A stretch of DNA of 19,811 nt from Conoideocrella luteorostrata (GCA_032433595.1 JASWJB010000522.1:1-19811); one strand, 5' to 3'; shown: positions 7,692-18,500, numbered from the stretch's first letter. The notes: generated by a model from the letters alone, not told the origin. Made by a program: numbers and translations.

Positions 7692-10600
7692 ATGGCGCCT
7701 GCTTGGTTAGACTCTCTATCTGAGGACTGGGTCTCGCAGCCTGGATCTGACGCCTCTGACGGCCAACTTCCTCCTCTACCTCCTCCAGACGAAATCGAGA
7801 AGTCACAAATACGTCAGTTGCCAAGTCGCATACCACGGAGAGCTGGCAACAGATCATCCCTCCCTCCCACAAGTGCCAATAGCCCTAGTGTTCTGAGTGA
7901 GCGCAGCGCAAATGACATCAATATCTCAATAAAAAGACTACCTTCCAAGCTGTCCCAAGAAGTAAAGGCCGATGTGTCGCGGTCTGTTTCGAATGCAACG
8001 AATGGTTCTGTTGTTCACAATAGCATACCCGCCCAGCGATCTTCAAGCAAAGACGGGCAAACACCAGAGTGGAAGAGGCGCCTAGTATACGGAGACATCC
8101 CGTACGGTGAACAGCGGGATTTGTTTTGCTCAGCGGCGGCCGGACTCCAGGACATGTTCAAGCCCCCCCAAGAAGGCGAGGAAGAGTCAGATATTGGTAG
8201 AGATAATCTGCACCATATCGACATGACGCTTCCATCCAGTCCTCCAAATTATCCCCAGCCTATCACAGATGCCGACTTTGAACAGTACGAGGAGTTCGAC
8301 GAGGAAGAGGAATATCCCGCCGATGTAACTCCTAGCCCCAGTCCACGGCGGCTGCAAAAGGATATTAAATACAAGTTAAACGAAAGCTCACCAATACCTG
8401 ATGGTCGCAATGTTAATCCTCCCAATGGCGACTGCACGCCTGAACGACCGACTGAAGACGAAATATATCGCGATAGCAGTTGTTTGACCGCACCATCTGA
8501 GGGGGACGGTACATCCAGAAAGCCTAGTGGCCAAAGTGATACGCGCAATGAAGACTTCAGTCCCATCTTGATTGGAAAGCACAGCGGCAACAACGGAAAT
8601 GTCGACTTTGCGCCAATTGAGGTGCCCGTAGACCAGCTGTGGCAAAAACTGGAGCGCTTACGTATCAACCAGATGCTTCTCGATTCTCAAACGGACCTGC
8701 AAGCTGGGTTTGATACCAGCCCAAGCAGGCCTCCCGTCGATGTTGAGACTACTGAGGATTACATTCATAACGGCGGTTTCATCAATGCTAGGCGCGGCGG
8801 AAGGTCTGGCGATGGGTCATTCTACAATCGAGGTCTCAGCTCGGAATTAGGCGTGGACACGTCAGAGATGCTGCCGGAAGAATCATTGCAAGCCAGCACG
8901 CCGAAACAGTTTCCTTCTGTGAGAACCCTTGGGACCAATTCCTATCCAGCATTTCAAGTCATGCGAAGTCCATCTTTGCCTCGAGCTCCATTCCCTAGTC
9001 CCGATAAGAAGCAGCTTGTCACTGGGGAGACTCGCCCGTCCGCAAATAGCCCATTGAAACTGTTTGGTCCATATGACACATTCACAAACCAGACCCTTCT
9101 GCGACGTATTAGCCAATTTGAAGAACGATCCGGAAGCCCTTCACAACGCTCAAGGAGATCCGATGGTGCCGCGCATGGACAAGAGGATGAAATTGACCTA
9201 AACTCATCTATAGCCCGTGGAAGGAATCTTAGCAGATTTGGCGAAAATGACTTGGATGGATATGAATTCAGGGGCAATTTATCTGATGAAATTTACGAGG
9301 ATTCAGACGTTAACAAAGAAAACGTGGCTCCGCCACTACATGACATCTCACTACCTCCATATCCACTGCGAGTACTCGGCGACCGGGAAGACTCTCCAGA
9401 GGGTTATTCAGGCTTGGTGATCGAGCGAAAGCGAAGCAAGAACGAGACACCGTCCCGCAGTAGGCAGGGCGACGATCCTCCGCTACCAAATCATGCACCT
9501 AGTAATTCAGCAACGCCGAAACGAGATCCAGGTTCCGAAGGCAAGCGGCTGAGAACATCTCCTTCAAAAGACCCAACACCTAAAAGACGGCGAACTCTCC
9601 ATCGCTCCGATATTGCATTTGGCCGCGAGGTACAACTGGAAGCAGTTGACGTTGCCAGTTTGCAGACGCAATCATTATTGCCCAGCAAGAAACGCAAGGA
9701 TGCCCTATTGGGTAATTTCGAGGTTGCGAATCCTGATGTCTTAGCTCTGAGGTCTATTCTACAACCGCAAAGTCCAAATTCTAGCAGAAGCTCTTGCGCA
9801 TCACACGACCAGCTCAAAAAATCCCCTCTCCGGGCGCTGCAAAGGGACGATGATGTTCCATCCAGTGACGCTGTGACTGAAACGGATCGTAAGCCGTCCA
9901 TTCGTACACAAGATTTTGTAGATCAGGCGGCGCAAATCATGGCGATGATTCGAAACCAAGTCAAGCCTGGGCTGGCAAGCTTGGAGGAGTCTGAAGAAGA
10001 CGTTGAGGAAGCACAAGGACCACTGTCGGATGCCGGTTCCAACCAGGACTCCACGAACGAACCCTTCTCGCGACCACCAAGCCGAGAAGGAAACCCTGTT
10101 CCATGGGCACAGCAACGCCAAGACGACCCAGAGCTGATGAGTCGACTGAAAAAATATCAGGAAATTAGCGACATGGGAGACGTCATTACCTCTTCTGTGA
10201 GATCTATGGGTCTTTCCAAGGATGCTGTCTCGGCTGCGCAAGATGTTGAGCCACAGATCGAGCAAAGAAATGGAATTCTAACAGGCACTCTTCCCATACC
10301 CGTCTTAGGAGAGGTAATTAGTGACTTGCCGAACGTGCGAATTACTAGCAGCAGCAGCCGTTTTTCGGATCCGGATCAGCGCAGTCCTACCCGTGATTTC
10401 CCTACAAACTCATCAAACCGATCTACAAGTCGAAATTATCCTTCAGCTTCCTCCAGAGGCTCAGACTCGCGGCGTGTCATCATGCCAGAAAGTGTTTGCC
10501 ACCTTATTCCGGACAGGGTTGGAAGCATGTGTCTTGACAAGGACAAGAATATGTGGATCAAGAGGAAGGAGTCAGTCTTGGTGCAAGAGCGCAGCATTTT

Positions 10601-13112
10601 GCGCTCTGAAGACAGCGAGGATGACCCATTTGCCAGTATCCCAGATCTTTCGGTTGATATGACTAGGGAGATGCTGAATCTCAGGCTGGCCACAGCAGCG
10701 AAAGAAGCCGATGCAGACCGCCAAAACTCACCAAAAAGCCCCGCAAGAAGAGCAGCGAGCAGAAACTATATGACCCTGTCTCCAAATCAACCTTTGGACT
10801 CTCATGCGAGTACCTTCATGGCCAATGAGCTTGGTAAACTGGGCGACTCGTCGAGCCACCAGGAAGATGAGGAACCAAATGGCAATGCTTCCGATGACAG
10901 AGCCAGTAATGCATTTTCTTCGACTAAGCGCCGCAACCTTACTATCTCTTTCTCTTCTCCGGTAGCCTCTGTGATTCGCGACCTAACGCCAGATGATTTG
11001 GATAGTATCGAAGACGAGTCCACTGCGGCCGCAGCCTATCCCGCACCAAATGAATCACCACACCAATCCCCATCTCAGAACGGCGCAAAAGCAAGAAATG
11101 TCACGCAGAGTCTGCGTGGCACTAACAACCAAGCGCCACTGAGACAAGCATCACTTCGTGGTCCGGCGTTCATCCCTCGCCCTGTTTCCCGAATCGATGA
11201 GCAAGATGAAGAAAGCACTGTTGAAATTGGCCACATGGATCGCCAGCTTAGCATCATTGGAGAGCAGAGCATGGTTAGCCACAAAACTCCAGATGGACGA
11301 CGGGCTAGCCTGAGCTTTATTTTCAATCAAACTCCCGGCAATGGCGCCCTCACTTATACGGCAGATGATAGTGCAGTTATTGGTCGAAACGTTGGCAAGC
11401 TGTCTTTGAGTCCTCTTTCCGAGTTTAGTCTGAACAATCCCGACCAATCCTTCGGATTTGAAGTCAGCTATGTCATGGGTCGCCGACATATGGCCACCGG
11501 GGATGGCTCTAGGAAAGTCTTGTCCATGACGATACGAGAACTTGTGGACAGACTTGGCGAGGCAGAGCCACTGGAATCCTTTTGGGAGGACATCAAGGAG
11601 CTTGACTTAGGTGACAAGCGCCTTTCAAGTCTTCACATGCTCGATGAGTTCTGCGGCAAGTTGGTGACTCTCGATGCTTCTGCAAACAAGCTCAATCATC
11701 TCGAGGGGGTGCCTTCCACTGTTCGAGAGCTGAAGGTGTCCCAAAACTTGCTGACAGAGTTAACGTCATGGGATCACTTGATGAACCTACAGTATGTCGA
11801 TATATCGTGCAATGACGTTACCAGCTTGTCGGCGCTGAAAACCTTGGTTCATCTTCGAAGCGTCAAGGCCGATAACAATCAGTTGACGGGCTTGGATGGA
11901 TTGGACTTGCATGACGGACTGTTGTCACTGCGAGCCAGAAATAATATGATTGAGGAGGTGGATTTCTCCTTATCGCGATTTGAACGTTTGCAAGAGTTGG
12001 ATCTAAGCAACAACAAAATTAGCTCAGTCCACAATTTGGATCTTCTCCAGGTGCTGACACGTTTGAAGCTGTCCAAGAATCGAATGACGGAGCTCCCCAC
12101 GGCCGAATGCAAGACATCTCTGAGACATTTGGACATGAGCGACAATGAGTTAGTCATACTGGACCTCAGTAACTTCCCTAACTTGCATTCAATGTACGCA
12201 GACAGGAACCATATCCACACAGTCTGTGGAGTTGATCGGACCCGCCGACTGGATAGCCTTTCTCTTCGTGAGCAGCGCGGTGAAGAACCCCTGCATCTGG
12301 GGTTTCTATCCAGCGCGTATGAGATCCGCAAGTTGTTCCTCTCCGGCAATTATATGCAGGAGTTTGACCCCCAGGTTGACTTCCTCAATATGCAACTGCT
12401 CGAGCTCGCGAACTGCGGGCTGCAACGCTTGCCGGAGAAGATGGGCCAGCTGATGCCAAATCTACGCACACTCAACATCAATTTCAATGCAGTCAACAAC
12501 TTAACACCGCTGCAGTTTATCCCTCGGCTGAAAAAGCTGCTTGTAGCTGGGAATAGACTTGCAGATTCCACTTTGGTCACACAGCTGCTCAACCAGTTTC
12601 CTCACCTCACTCAGCTGGATGTTCGTGACAATCCGGTGACACTGGGATTTTACGCACCGTTGCAAGTGTTGGTGCCCACCAACGGGTCTGAAAATGCGGA
12701 CTCGTTCGTTCTGCCTCAGGCTGATGTCACTAGAGATGACACATTTGCTAGTAGGCTGGACGAAGGTACAAGGTTACGGAGACGACTACATGAGGTGGCT
12801 CTTGTAACGAGCTGTAGGCGGCTAAAATTGCTTGACGGGCTACCTGTTCGCCGAGGGTACGTTCTACTTAGAGATGAGCTTTTCCAAACTTTGATTAATG
12901 ACGGCCTTCTGCCTGACTCGGAGCGGCGTGACGTGGAAGATGTTCTTCCTGCGCCAGTCCATAATCAGAGCAATGAGCACGATGACTTGGAGGAAGAGAC
13001 TATAGCGGACGAGCAAGCTAGAGCACAACTAGAAGACGAAGCCGAAACTGCATGGCAGCACAACACCACCATGAAGAGCAGTCGGTGGAGCAGGGAAGAC
13101 AGCTTTGCTTAG
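7692..13112 (+). CDS. cdc11: Septation initiation/mitotic exit network scaffold Cdc11/Nud1 (SnaD)
   Basis: This is a 1806-residue single-exon protein. Orthologues (S. pombe Cdc11, S. cerevisiae Nud1, A. nidulans SnaD) sit at the spindle pole body and recruit the SIN/MEN components, including the Sid4 or Spc72-side anchor, the Bfa1/Byr4-Bub2/Cdc16 GAP and the Cdc7/Cdc15 and Sid2/Dbf2-Mob1 kinases, to time septation. The N-terminus (WLDSLSEDWVSQPGS) is typical of fungal members. The first ~1290 residues are disordered and rich in S/T-P sites, with conserved islands: SPLKLFGPYDTFTN starting at 453, the motif DRVGSMCLDKDKNMWIKR at 941-958 that resembles one shared by Cdc11/Nud1 and Byr4/Bfa1, and DPFASIPDLSVD from 978. 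Leucine-rich repeats run from about 1303 to 1665, including LQELDLSNNKIS. A capping segment (RRLKLLDGLPV) and an acidic tail follow. The ATG has A at -3 and G at +4. It is divergent from the protamine-P1-like gene. Confidence 0.92.
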   Translation: MAPAWLDSLSEDWVSQPGSDASDGQLPPLPPPDEIEKSQIRQLPSRIPRRAGNRSSLPPTSANSPSVLSERSANDINISIKRLPSKLSQEVKADVSRSVSNATNGSVVHNSIPAQRSSSKDGQTPEWKRRLVYGDIPYGEQRDLFCSAAAGLQDMFKPPQEGEEESDIGRDNLHHIDMTLPSSPPNYPQPITDADFEQYEEFDEEEEYPADVTPSPSPRRLQKDIKYKLNESSPIPDGRNVNPPNGDCTPERPTEDEIYRDSSCLTAPSEGDGTSRKPSGQSDTRNEDFSPILIGKHSGNNGNVDFAPIEVPVDQLWQKLERLRINQMLLDSQTDLQAGFDTSPSRPPVDVETTEDYIHNGGFINARRGGRSGDGSFYNRGLSSELGVDTSEMLPEESLQASTPKQFPSVRTLGTNSYPAFQVMRSPSLPRAPFPSPDKKQLVTGETRPSANSPLKLFGPYDTFTNQTLLRRISQFEERSGSPSQRSRRSDGAAHGQEDEIDLNSSIARGRNLSRFGENDLDGYEFRGNLSDEIYEDSDVNKENVAPPLHDISLPPYPLRVLGDREDSPEGYSGLVIERKRSKNETPSRSRQGDDPPLPNHAPSNSATPKRDPGSEGKRLRTSPSKDPTPKRRRTLHRSDIAFGREVQLEAVDVASLQTQSLLPSKKRKDALLGNFEVANPDVLALRSILQPQSPNSSRSSCASHDQLKKSPLRALQRDDDVPSSDAVTETDRKPSIRTQDFVDQAAQIMAMIRNQVKPGLASLEESEEDVEEAQGPLSDAGSNQDSTNEPFSRPPSREGNPVPWAQQRQDDPELMSRLKKYQEISDMGDVITSSVRSMGLSKDAVSAAQDVEPQIEQRNGILTGTLPIPVLGEVISDLPNVRITSSSSRFSDPDQRSPTRDFPTNSSNRSTSRNYPSASSRGSDSRRVIMPESVCHLIPDRVGSMCLDKDKNMWIKRKESVLVQERSILRSEDSEDDPFASIPDLSVDMTREMLNLRLATAAKEADADRQNSPKSPARRAASRNYMTLSPNQPLDSHASTFMANELGKLGDSSSHQEDEEPNGNASDDRASNAFSSTKRRNLTISFSSPVASVIRDLTPDDLDSIEDESTAAAAYPAPNESPHQSPSQNGAKARNVTQSLRGTNNQAPLRQASLRGPAFIPRPVSRIDEQDEESTVEIGHMDRQLSIIGEQSMVSHKTPDGRRASLSFIFNQTPGNGALTYTADDSAVIGRNVGKLSLSPLSEFSLNNPDQSFGFEVSYVMGRRHMATGDGSRKVLSMTIRELVDRLGEAEPLESFWEDIKELDLGDKRLSSLHMLDEFCGKLVTLDASANKLNHLEGVPSTVRELKVSQNLLTELTSWDHLMNLQYVDISCNDVTSLSALKTLVHLRSVKADNNQLTGLDGLDLHDGLLSLRARNNMIEEVDFSLSRFERLQELDLSNNKISSVHNLDLLQVLTRLKLSKNRMTELPTAECKTSLRHLDMSDNELVILDLSNFPNLHSMYADRNHIHTVCGVDRTRRLDSLSLREQRGEEPLHLGFLSSAYEIRKLFLSGNYMQEFDPQVDFLNMQLLELANCGLQRLPEKMGQLMPNLRTLNINFNAVNNLTPLQFIPRLKKLLVAGNRLADSTLVTQLLNQFPHLTQLDVRDNPVTLGFYAPLQVLVPTNGSENADSFVLPQADVTRDDTFASRLDEGTRLRRRLHEVALVTSCRRLKLLDGLPVRRGYVLLRDELFQTLINDGLLPDSERRDVEDVLPAPVHNQSNEHDDLEEETIADEQARAQLEDEAETAWQHNTTMKSSRWSREDSFA

Positions 13113-13599
13113 ATTTGCATTTGCGAGAAACCATGGAAGATACAGATGACGAGGACTGCAGACCCGAGAGAGTACAGTACAGTATAGTGCGGGCCACGAT
13201 TTGATTTATTCTTTAATTTGTTTTTGGTTGAAGCGGATGCATTCTATGAGCGGTCATGAACGGCGTTATTGGCAGGGAACATTTCGAATGCGATTGGATT
13301 ATGATTAATATATGACTTTTTTACGTTTATAGGCTTCAGGAGCAGTGTATGAATAAGAGAGAGTATGGACTCGAACGAGATGACTTGTGAGATTTGCGCC
13401 TTCACTTCGCTTGACTCCTATCAAATATATCGGCGGCTAAATAGAATCCCTACGTGAGAGGAGTTTGAGATTTCCCGACGGGTCGCCTTGTCAGTTGCTG
13501 ACTTTGGCTGGTGCGAGCTAATGCGTAGACGGAGAGGTGTGTGGATTCTGTAGCGTGATGCGATGCAAACAAGACGATAGACACCATGCTTTTAGCGCA

Positions 13600-14299
13600 T
13601 ACGGAGTACAAGGGTTTGATCCGGTTGAGATGTACGGAGTAAGCAGTCTCATTATGGAGCATTGAGTAAAAACCTCACATGGCGCACAATGTTATTAATG
13701 CTGTCAACACTATATGGGCAAAGACTGGGTATGGCGCGATGAAAGGATTGTGAAAGTTGAAAAGAAAAGGAAAAAAAAAAAAAAACCAGGAATGCGCATT
13801 TTCCTAAGCCACTGTAGGAGTTACTGGGAACCGTAACGTATGAAGATTCCTGCATGTCTGAGACACAAGCAAGCAAACCCTTCGTCACTACGGAGTAAAG
13901 GCATTGCCGGTCGAGGGGGATCATCAGAGCCAGGGCCTTCCCCAAGGGGGGGGGTTTCAATTTAACCCAACCCTCGCGGCCCATCGCGATGTTGTTGGTG
14001 ATCAGGGTCGGATCAAATTGTCGCCCGCGTACTTCTCATCTCGCCACGGGAGGAAATTGGGGAGTTTGGTCTGATGGAGCAGAATCGGCCAAACTTCAAA
14101 AGATGTCTTCTTCTACGGAAAACGGGAAGGGCCTAGCAAATGTACGCCGTACATTATTGTGCGATCTAGCCAACAAGGGTTGTGACTCCAAGTAAACAGG
14201 CCCGCGTAAATGATTGGATGTAGCCTTTCTTCCTCGCGCATTGAAGGCTGCCCTGGGCAACTTTAAAAGCAGTTTGATGGACGTCGGGAGTACGGAGTA
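13600..14299 (+). repeat. Cluster of four TACGGAGTA 9-mers
   Basis: Exact copies lie at 13600-13608, 13633-13641, 13889-13897 and 14291-14299, all in the same orientation. A partial tandem (TACGGA then ACGGAGTA) follows at 14463-14476, and an inverted 8-of-9 match (TACTCCGCA) at 14711-14719. Spacing is irregular (33, 256 and 402 bp), so this is not a tandem array. CGGAG is compatible with a half-site for Zn(II)2Cys6 regulators, but no specific factor can be named. Confidence 0.7.
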
Positions 14300-14698
14300 T
14301 AATACCATACTTTATGAGTCATTGATCCGTCTTGTGGACATCCCTGGCACATTGACACAAAAAGGTTGAAAGGTTCGATCGGGCAGCTCCTTGGCCCCGT
14401 CGCGCTACTGCCCTTCTGCCCTACGCATGACAAGGGCCAGCCAAGACTATTGAGGTAAAGACTACGGAACGGAGTACTAGTATTGCAGTGTCGTGGCATG
14501 CTTGCCCTGCCCCACGGACAGGCTGCCCACAAATTGTCCATGTCATGTCAATATGTCTGGCATGAGGCAGGTGTTTAAGGAACCAACTTTGGCCCAACAA
14601 GGACAACAAGGCAATAGCCGGTGGCGGCGCCTTCCCCGAGCTAAAACCCACGGAGCACTTGGACTTGTACAGATTTACTCGGACTGGTACTTGAACTT

Positions 14699-14720
14699 GT
14701 GCGGAGGAACTACTCCGCAC
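14699..14720. repeat. Perfect 8-bp inverted repeat GTGCGGAG / CTCCGCAC
   Basis: The arms at 14699-14706 and 14713-14720 are exact reverse complements separated by six bases. The inner part overlaps a degenerate copy of the TACTCCGTA motif. It could be a two-half-site operator or a small hairpin. It lies about 800 bp upstream of the TBC start codon. Confidence 0.5.
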
Positions 14721-14918
14721 TGCATGTCTGCTAAAGTCCACTACGTGCTCCATTGTTTGCATAGCCAATAAGATCGACTGTGAGTGGGCCGGCAGGGCGA
14801 GCTGGCAAGACAAGGCAAGGCCAGCAGCCAAGGCAGGCATATATGGCCCTGCAACCATGCGGCGTCATTGACTGACAACGCGCCAACAACACACGACAAT
14901 TGACGACGACTAGTTCTC

Positions 14919-14939
14919 TAGACTCTAGACTCCAGACTC
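14919..14939 (+). repeat. Three tandem 7-mers (TAGACTC, TAGACTC, CAGACTC)
   Basis: There are three adjacent 7-base units, the third differing at its first base. This is a short microrepeat in the presumed TBC leader or promoter, with no known function. Confidence 0.6.
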
Positions 14940-14952
14940 CTTCTCCACCTGC

Positions 14953-15393
14953 ATGCACCTTATTCTAGCTCCTCATTGCCTGCACTTTGCTGCCTGTTCT
15001 TTTTGGAACCCAGATACGAACACGCGCAGCTTCACCACGTCTCGACAAGGGCTCCGCGAACCCACCACTCGTGATCCGTCATTCCGCCTCTGCCTGTCCC
15101 CTTCGACTTCATTTCTGCATCACCCTCCAACTAAATCACCAGCGGGTGAAACAAGTTTATGCCAGCGAAGCTCCTCATCTGCCAGAAATCGATGCCAGCT
15201 TCTAAACTCCCCCAAACGTACAGTACATGTTCTTGCCCCTACCTGTCACCAAACCAACACCGCCCATCACTTTATTCGCCTCTATACCCACCAGCAACGC
15301 GCGCCGAATACGAGAACAGCAGCCACACCCGCCGGCAGCGATACAACAACATCACGACGACGACCACGGGGACAAGTAATGCAAGCTGTCTGA
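14953..15393 (+). other. Upstream ORF 1 in the TBC leader
   Basis: This 146-codon ATG-initiated ORF is in the same frame as the TBC coding sequence but is closed by a stop 130 bp before it. Its translation is low complexity and not protein-like, so it is listed as a possible regulatory uORF and not as a gene. Confidence 0.25.
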
Positions 15394-15428
15394 GAAACGC
15401 TCCCCCATTTCATCCAGACATGCACTGA
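15159..15428 (+). other. Upstream ORF 2 in the TBC leader
   Basis: This 89-codon ATG-initiated ORF overlaps uORF 1 in another frame and ends 98 nt before the TBC start. Its composition (Thr-, Pro- and Tyr-rich) reflects the CA-rich leader. If the leader is transcribed as drawn, this uORF would have to be bypassed or reinitiated past. Confidence 0.25.
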
Positions 15429-15525
15429 CGCCGCCGACGGATATCGAATACACATTAACCACATTTCACAAATAGCACAGTTCTGCGTCGCACATCCAAC
15501 ACGACTCGCATTTGCGGCCTGAGCA

Positions 15526-18500
15526 ATGGACTCGGTGCCGGGAGCACCCTCGTCGACTTGTCCGCTCGAACGCTCATTCTCCCAACAAAGCGCTGCATCA
15601 ACCCGCTCACTTCAAAGTACCAGGAGTAACCGAAGTGCAGCTGTTCGCGCGGGTCGCAGCCGTAGGCTCCTCAGCCAGCCGGGCAGTTCAGCAAGTAGCA
15701 TCGCCGCCAGCGACAAGTCGTTCACTAGCTTTCCGAGCTTCAGCCCGGACCCTTCTGATACCGACCGTGGTGGCAAAGTCAACAGCGACAATATCAGTGG
15801 TGAACGGCTCAAGACCGCCACTCAGGAGTCTGAAAACAGTCGCGCCAGATATCTGAGCGGCAAAGGATTCTCCATTGTGGACACCTTGACGGGCAAGCAC
15901 TCGTCTCGTGACGCTCTGTTCGAGGATACACCACTTCGCCAATCTGTACCAGGAGCTCTGCACCAAGCCGACGATAAACATATTGAGCGTCTTATTGCCA
16001 GACATGGCGCAGTCTCCCTCATTCGACAGATTGCCGAGGACATGGCTCAGCGGGATGTTCAGATTGCCACTCTTCGTCGGCGAGCTGATGAGCGAGAAAG
16101 GGCGCTCAGAAAAATTATTAGAGAGTGCGGGCTATCAAATATGGATCTGGAAAATCGACTCAAGGCTGTAGAGGAGGAGCTGCGCTCGAAAGAGACGAAG
16201 CATAGCGAGGGAAATGATGGCCTAAGCACACTTATGAGTGACGCTATGCGGGATACGGTGGCGATTCACGCGTACGGCCAGACGGATGTTGATGCCTCAA
16301 CCCTCCGCGTTGGCAAAAAGGAAGCCAATGGTTCGGAAACTGGGAAAGGAACTCTTCGAGGGTGGAAGGATTACATTTGGGGAAACGGAACTACAAAACG
16401 GGGTAGCCGAGCCAGCAGTGTCAACGGCGAGAGTGGTAATCAGACGGCGGTTGTTCGATCTCAGTCAAGTATGGATAAGCGACCTACGTTACAGGACGAC
16501 CTGTTTACTCCGCCAACTGAAGCCGGCGTAGACGCCAACACTGTTAATTCGAGCCGAGCATCCAGCGCACACTCAGTGGGTGCTTCTGACCGAAAATCCT
16601 CTGTTTCTCTGGCTGCTCTTGCGCTGAGGCTTGTAGCTGGAGGCTCCGTGACCCCGCGAGATGCCGAATCAAGAGGTAGAGCAGCAAGTGCGTCTGTCCG
16701 TGCAGTTTCGACCAGAACCGGCTCTACGGCAAGTGTTCGAACCGCCCAATCTGCCCGTGCTACGTCCATGGCTGGCAACCCCAAGGCCCTCATGGCTATG
16801 CGCCGTGCATCGCAGGCGCCACAGGCTTTATCTAGCGCAAAATCACAGGGACAAGATGCGTGGGCAAGCATGGCGAGCAGTCCACCAGACATAACGAATA
16901 CTCGACAGGAGAGTTATGGGCCGGTTGAGATGGATGCTATTCTCCCTCCGGAGTCACAGCCTCCAACCCTCTCCTATCTTTACAATAACAACAATGCCAA
17001 TGGCGAATTTCTGACTGATCGGTTCGGCTTTATTTACGACCAGCGGCGCAAAAAGAGACAGCGAGAGGCAGCGCAGATGGCGGATCAAATTAACAAAAGT
17101 AGTCGCATCGAAATGCTCACTACTGGGAGGACACGGATTTCCCCCAATCTTCTCGATGACCTACCTAGTCCCAAGGAGAGTGTTTCGAGTAGCGGAAGAC
17201 CTAGTAGTCCAAGTAGTCAAGGAGAACGAAACGAAGACGATGGGAAGCCCAAAAGATGGCAAGACTACCTCAAGATTGCCACATTCCCCACTGAGCTTCT
17301 TAGCCACACGCCGAGCATGAGTGCCTCTGCGCTGGAAGTTCTGGAAGGAACCGGGAGTTTGACACCCGAATCGCGGGAACCGGAGCCTGCCAAAGCGCCA
17401 ACTATTAAGGCGACAACTGTGGGCTTAGTCCCACCTTCAGCGAGCGCAACGACGGCCATTGATCACGGAACCTCGCAATCAGGCGAATCGGATCCGACAG
17501 CGGGAACGCTTGCCAAAGAAGATACAGAACCCGTGAAGCTTCTTTTGGAGCAGCTGAGCGAGGTACATGATTCCTTTCAGCGAGACAAGACAGTCAAGTG
17601 GAACGATTTCTTGCGCAAAGTCCGAGCCGAACGTCGACGTGAAGGCCAAGCAGCCGTGGCAGCTGCAGCCGCAGTTGCTGAAGCTCGATTTGAAGCACCA
17701 GCTATGATTCTTCCCGAAGCCCGAGTTGCCGATGGAGAAATTATTGGCATCTCGGGGCTGGGAAACAAGGGCAAGGTTGGCAGGGCCAAATGGAACGAAT
17801 TCAAGGCGTTGGTGCTGGGTGGAATACCGGTCTCATACCGTGCCAAGGTTTGGGCCGAGTGCTCGGGGGCCAACGCGCTTCGAATTCCCGGATATTATGA
17901 CGACCTCGTCGCGCAAAATGGCGAGGATGATGATGTGGCTGTCGTGAGCCAAATTCAGATGGACATTCATCGAACGCTGACAGACAACATCTTTTTCCGG
18001 AAGGGGCCTGGAGTACAGAAATTAAGCGAACTCTTGTTAGCCTACTCACGAAGGAACAGAGACGTCGGCTACTGCCAAGGCATGAACCTGATTGCGGCGA
18101 ATCTGCTCCTTATCATGCCCTCGGCCGAAGATGCATTTTGGATTTTGGCGTCTATTATTGAAAGCATCCTGCCGCACGGATATTATGATCAGTCTCTCAT
18201 GGCGTCGAGAGCCGACCAGCAAGTCCTGCGACAGTTTGTCTCGACTGTGCTGCCCAAATTATCGGCTCACTTGGACTCACTCTCCATCGAGTTGGAAGCC
18301 CTGACATTCCAGTGGTTCCTTTCCGTGTTTACGGATTGCCTGTGTGCAGAGGCCTTGTTCCGAGTATGGGATGTGGTGCTGTGTACCAATGATGGCAGCA
18401 CATTTCTCTTCCAAATCGCGCTGGCACTCCTGAAGCTGAATGAGAGGAACCTGCTTCAGTGCGACACGCCGGCTGGGGTATACACATATATCAATCACCA

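Larger units (their letters stand above)
13113..14837. other. Long spacer between cdc11 and the TBC gene
   Basis: This stretch includes the cdc11 3' UTR and distal upstream DNA of the TBC gene. It contains an A-tract near 13770-13785, a G9 run at 13946-13954, a TGTACG-C-CGTACA palindrome at 14141-14153, four same-orientation TACGGAGTA copies (13600-14299), a degenerate copy at 14463-14476 and an inverted repeat at 14699-14720. Minus-strand ORFs at 13652-13984 and 14421-14858 show no protein-like composition or domain. No tRNA B-box match was found. Confidence 0.5.
14838..15525 (+). promoter_or_regulatory. Probable core promoter and long leader of the TBC gene
   Basis: A weak TATA-like stretch (CATATATG, 14839-14846) precedes a CA-rich, then C/T-rich, low-complexity sequence that runs to the start codon and looks like a fungal 5' UTR. 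If transcription begins near 14870-14900 the leader would exceed 600 nt. It contains upstream ATGs at 14953 and 15159 among others. A possible leader intron could run from a GTAATG-type donor near 15376 to an acceptor around 15475, but the donor is not optimal and this is speculative. Confidence 0.4.

Noticed and set aside
13770..13785. A-tract as a retroposon tail
   Set aside because: No upstream retroposon body or target-site duplication seen; simple A-tracts are common in these spacers.
14370..14382. GGTTCGATC, partly like a tRNA B-box
   Set aside because: The following CC is missing and no A-box or cloverleaf can be drawn around it.
14421..14858. 145-codon minus-strand ORF in the cdc11-TBC spacer
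   Set aside because: No recognisable domain and no gene-like start context; overlaps other equally open frames in GC-rich DNA.
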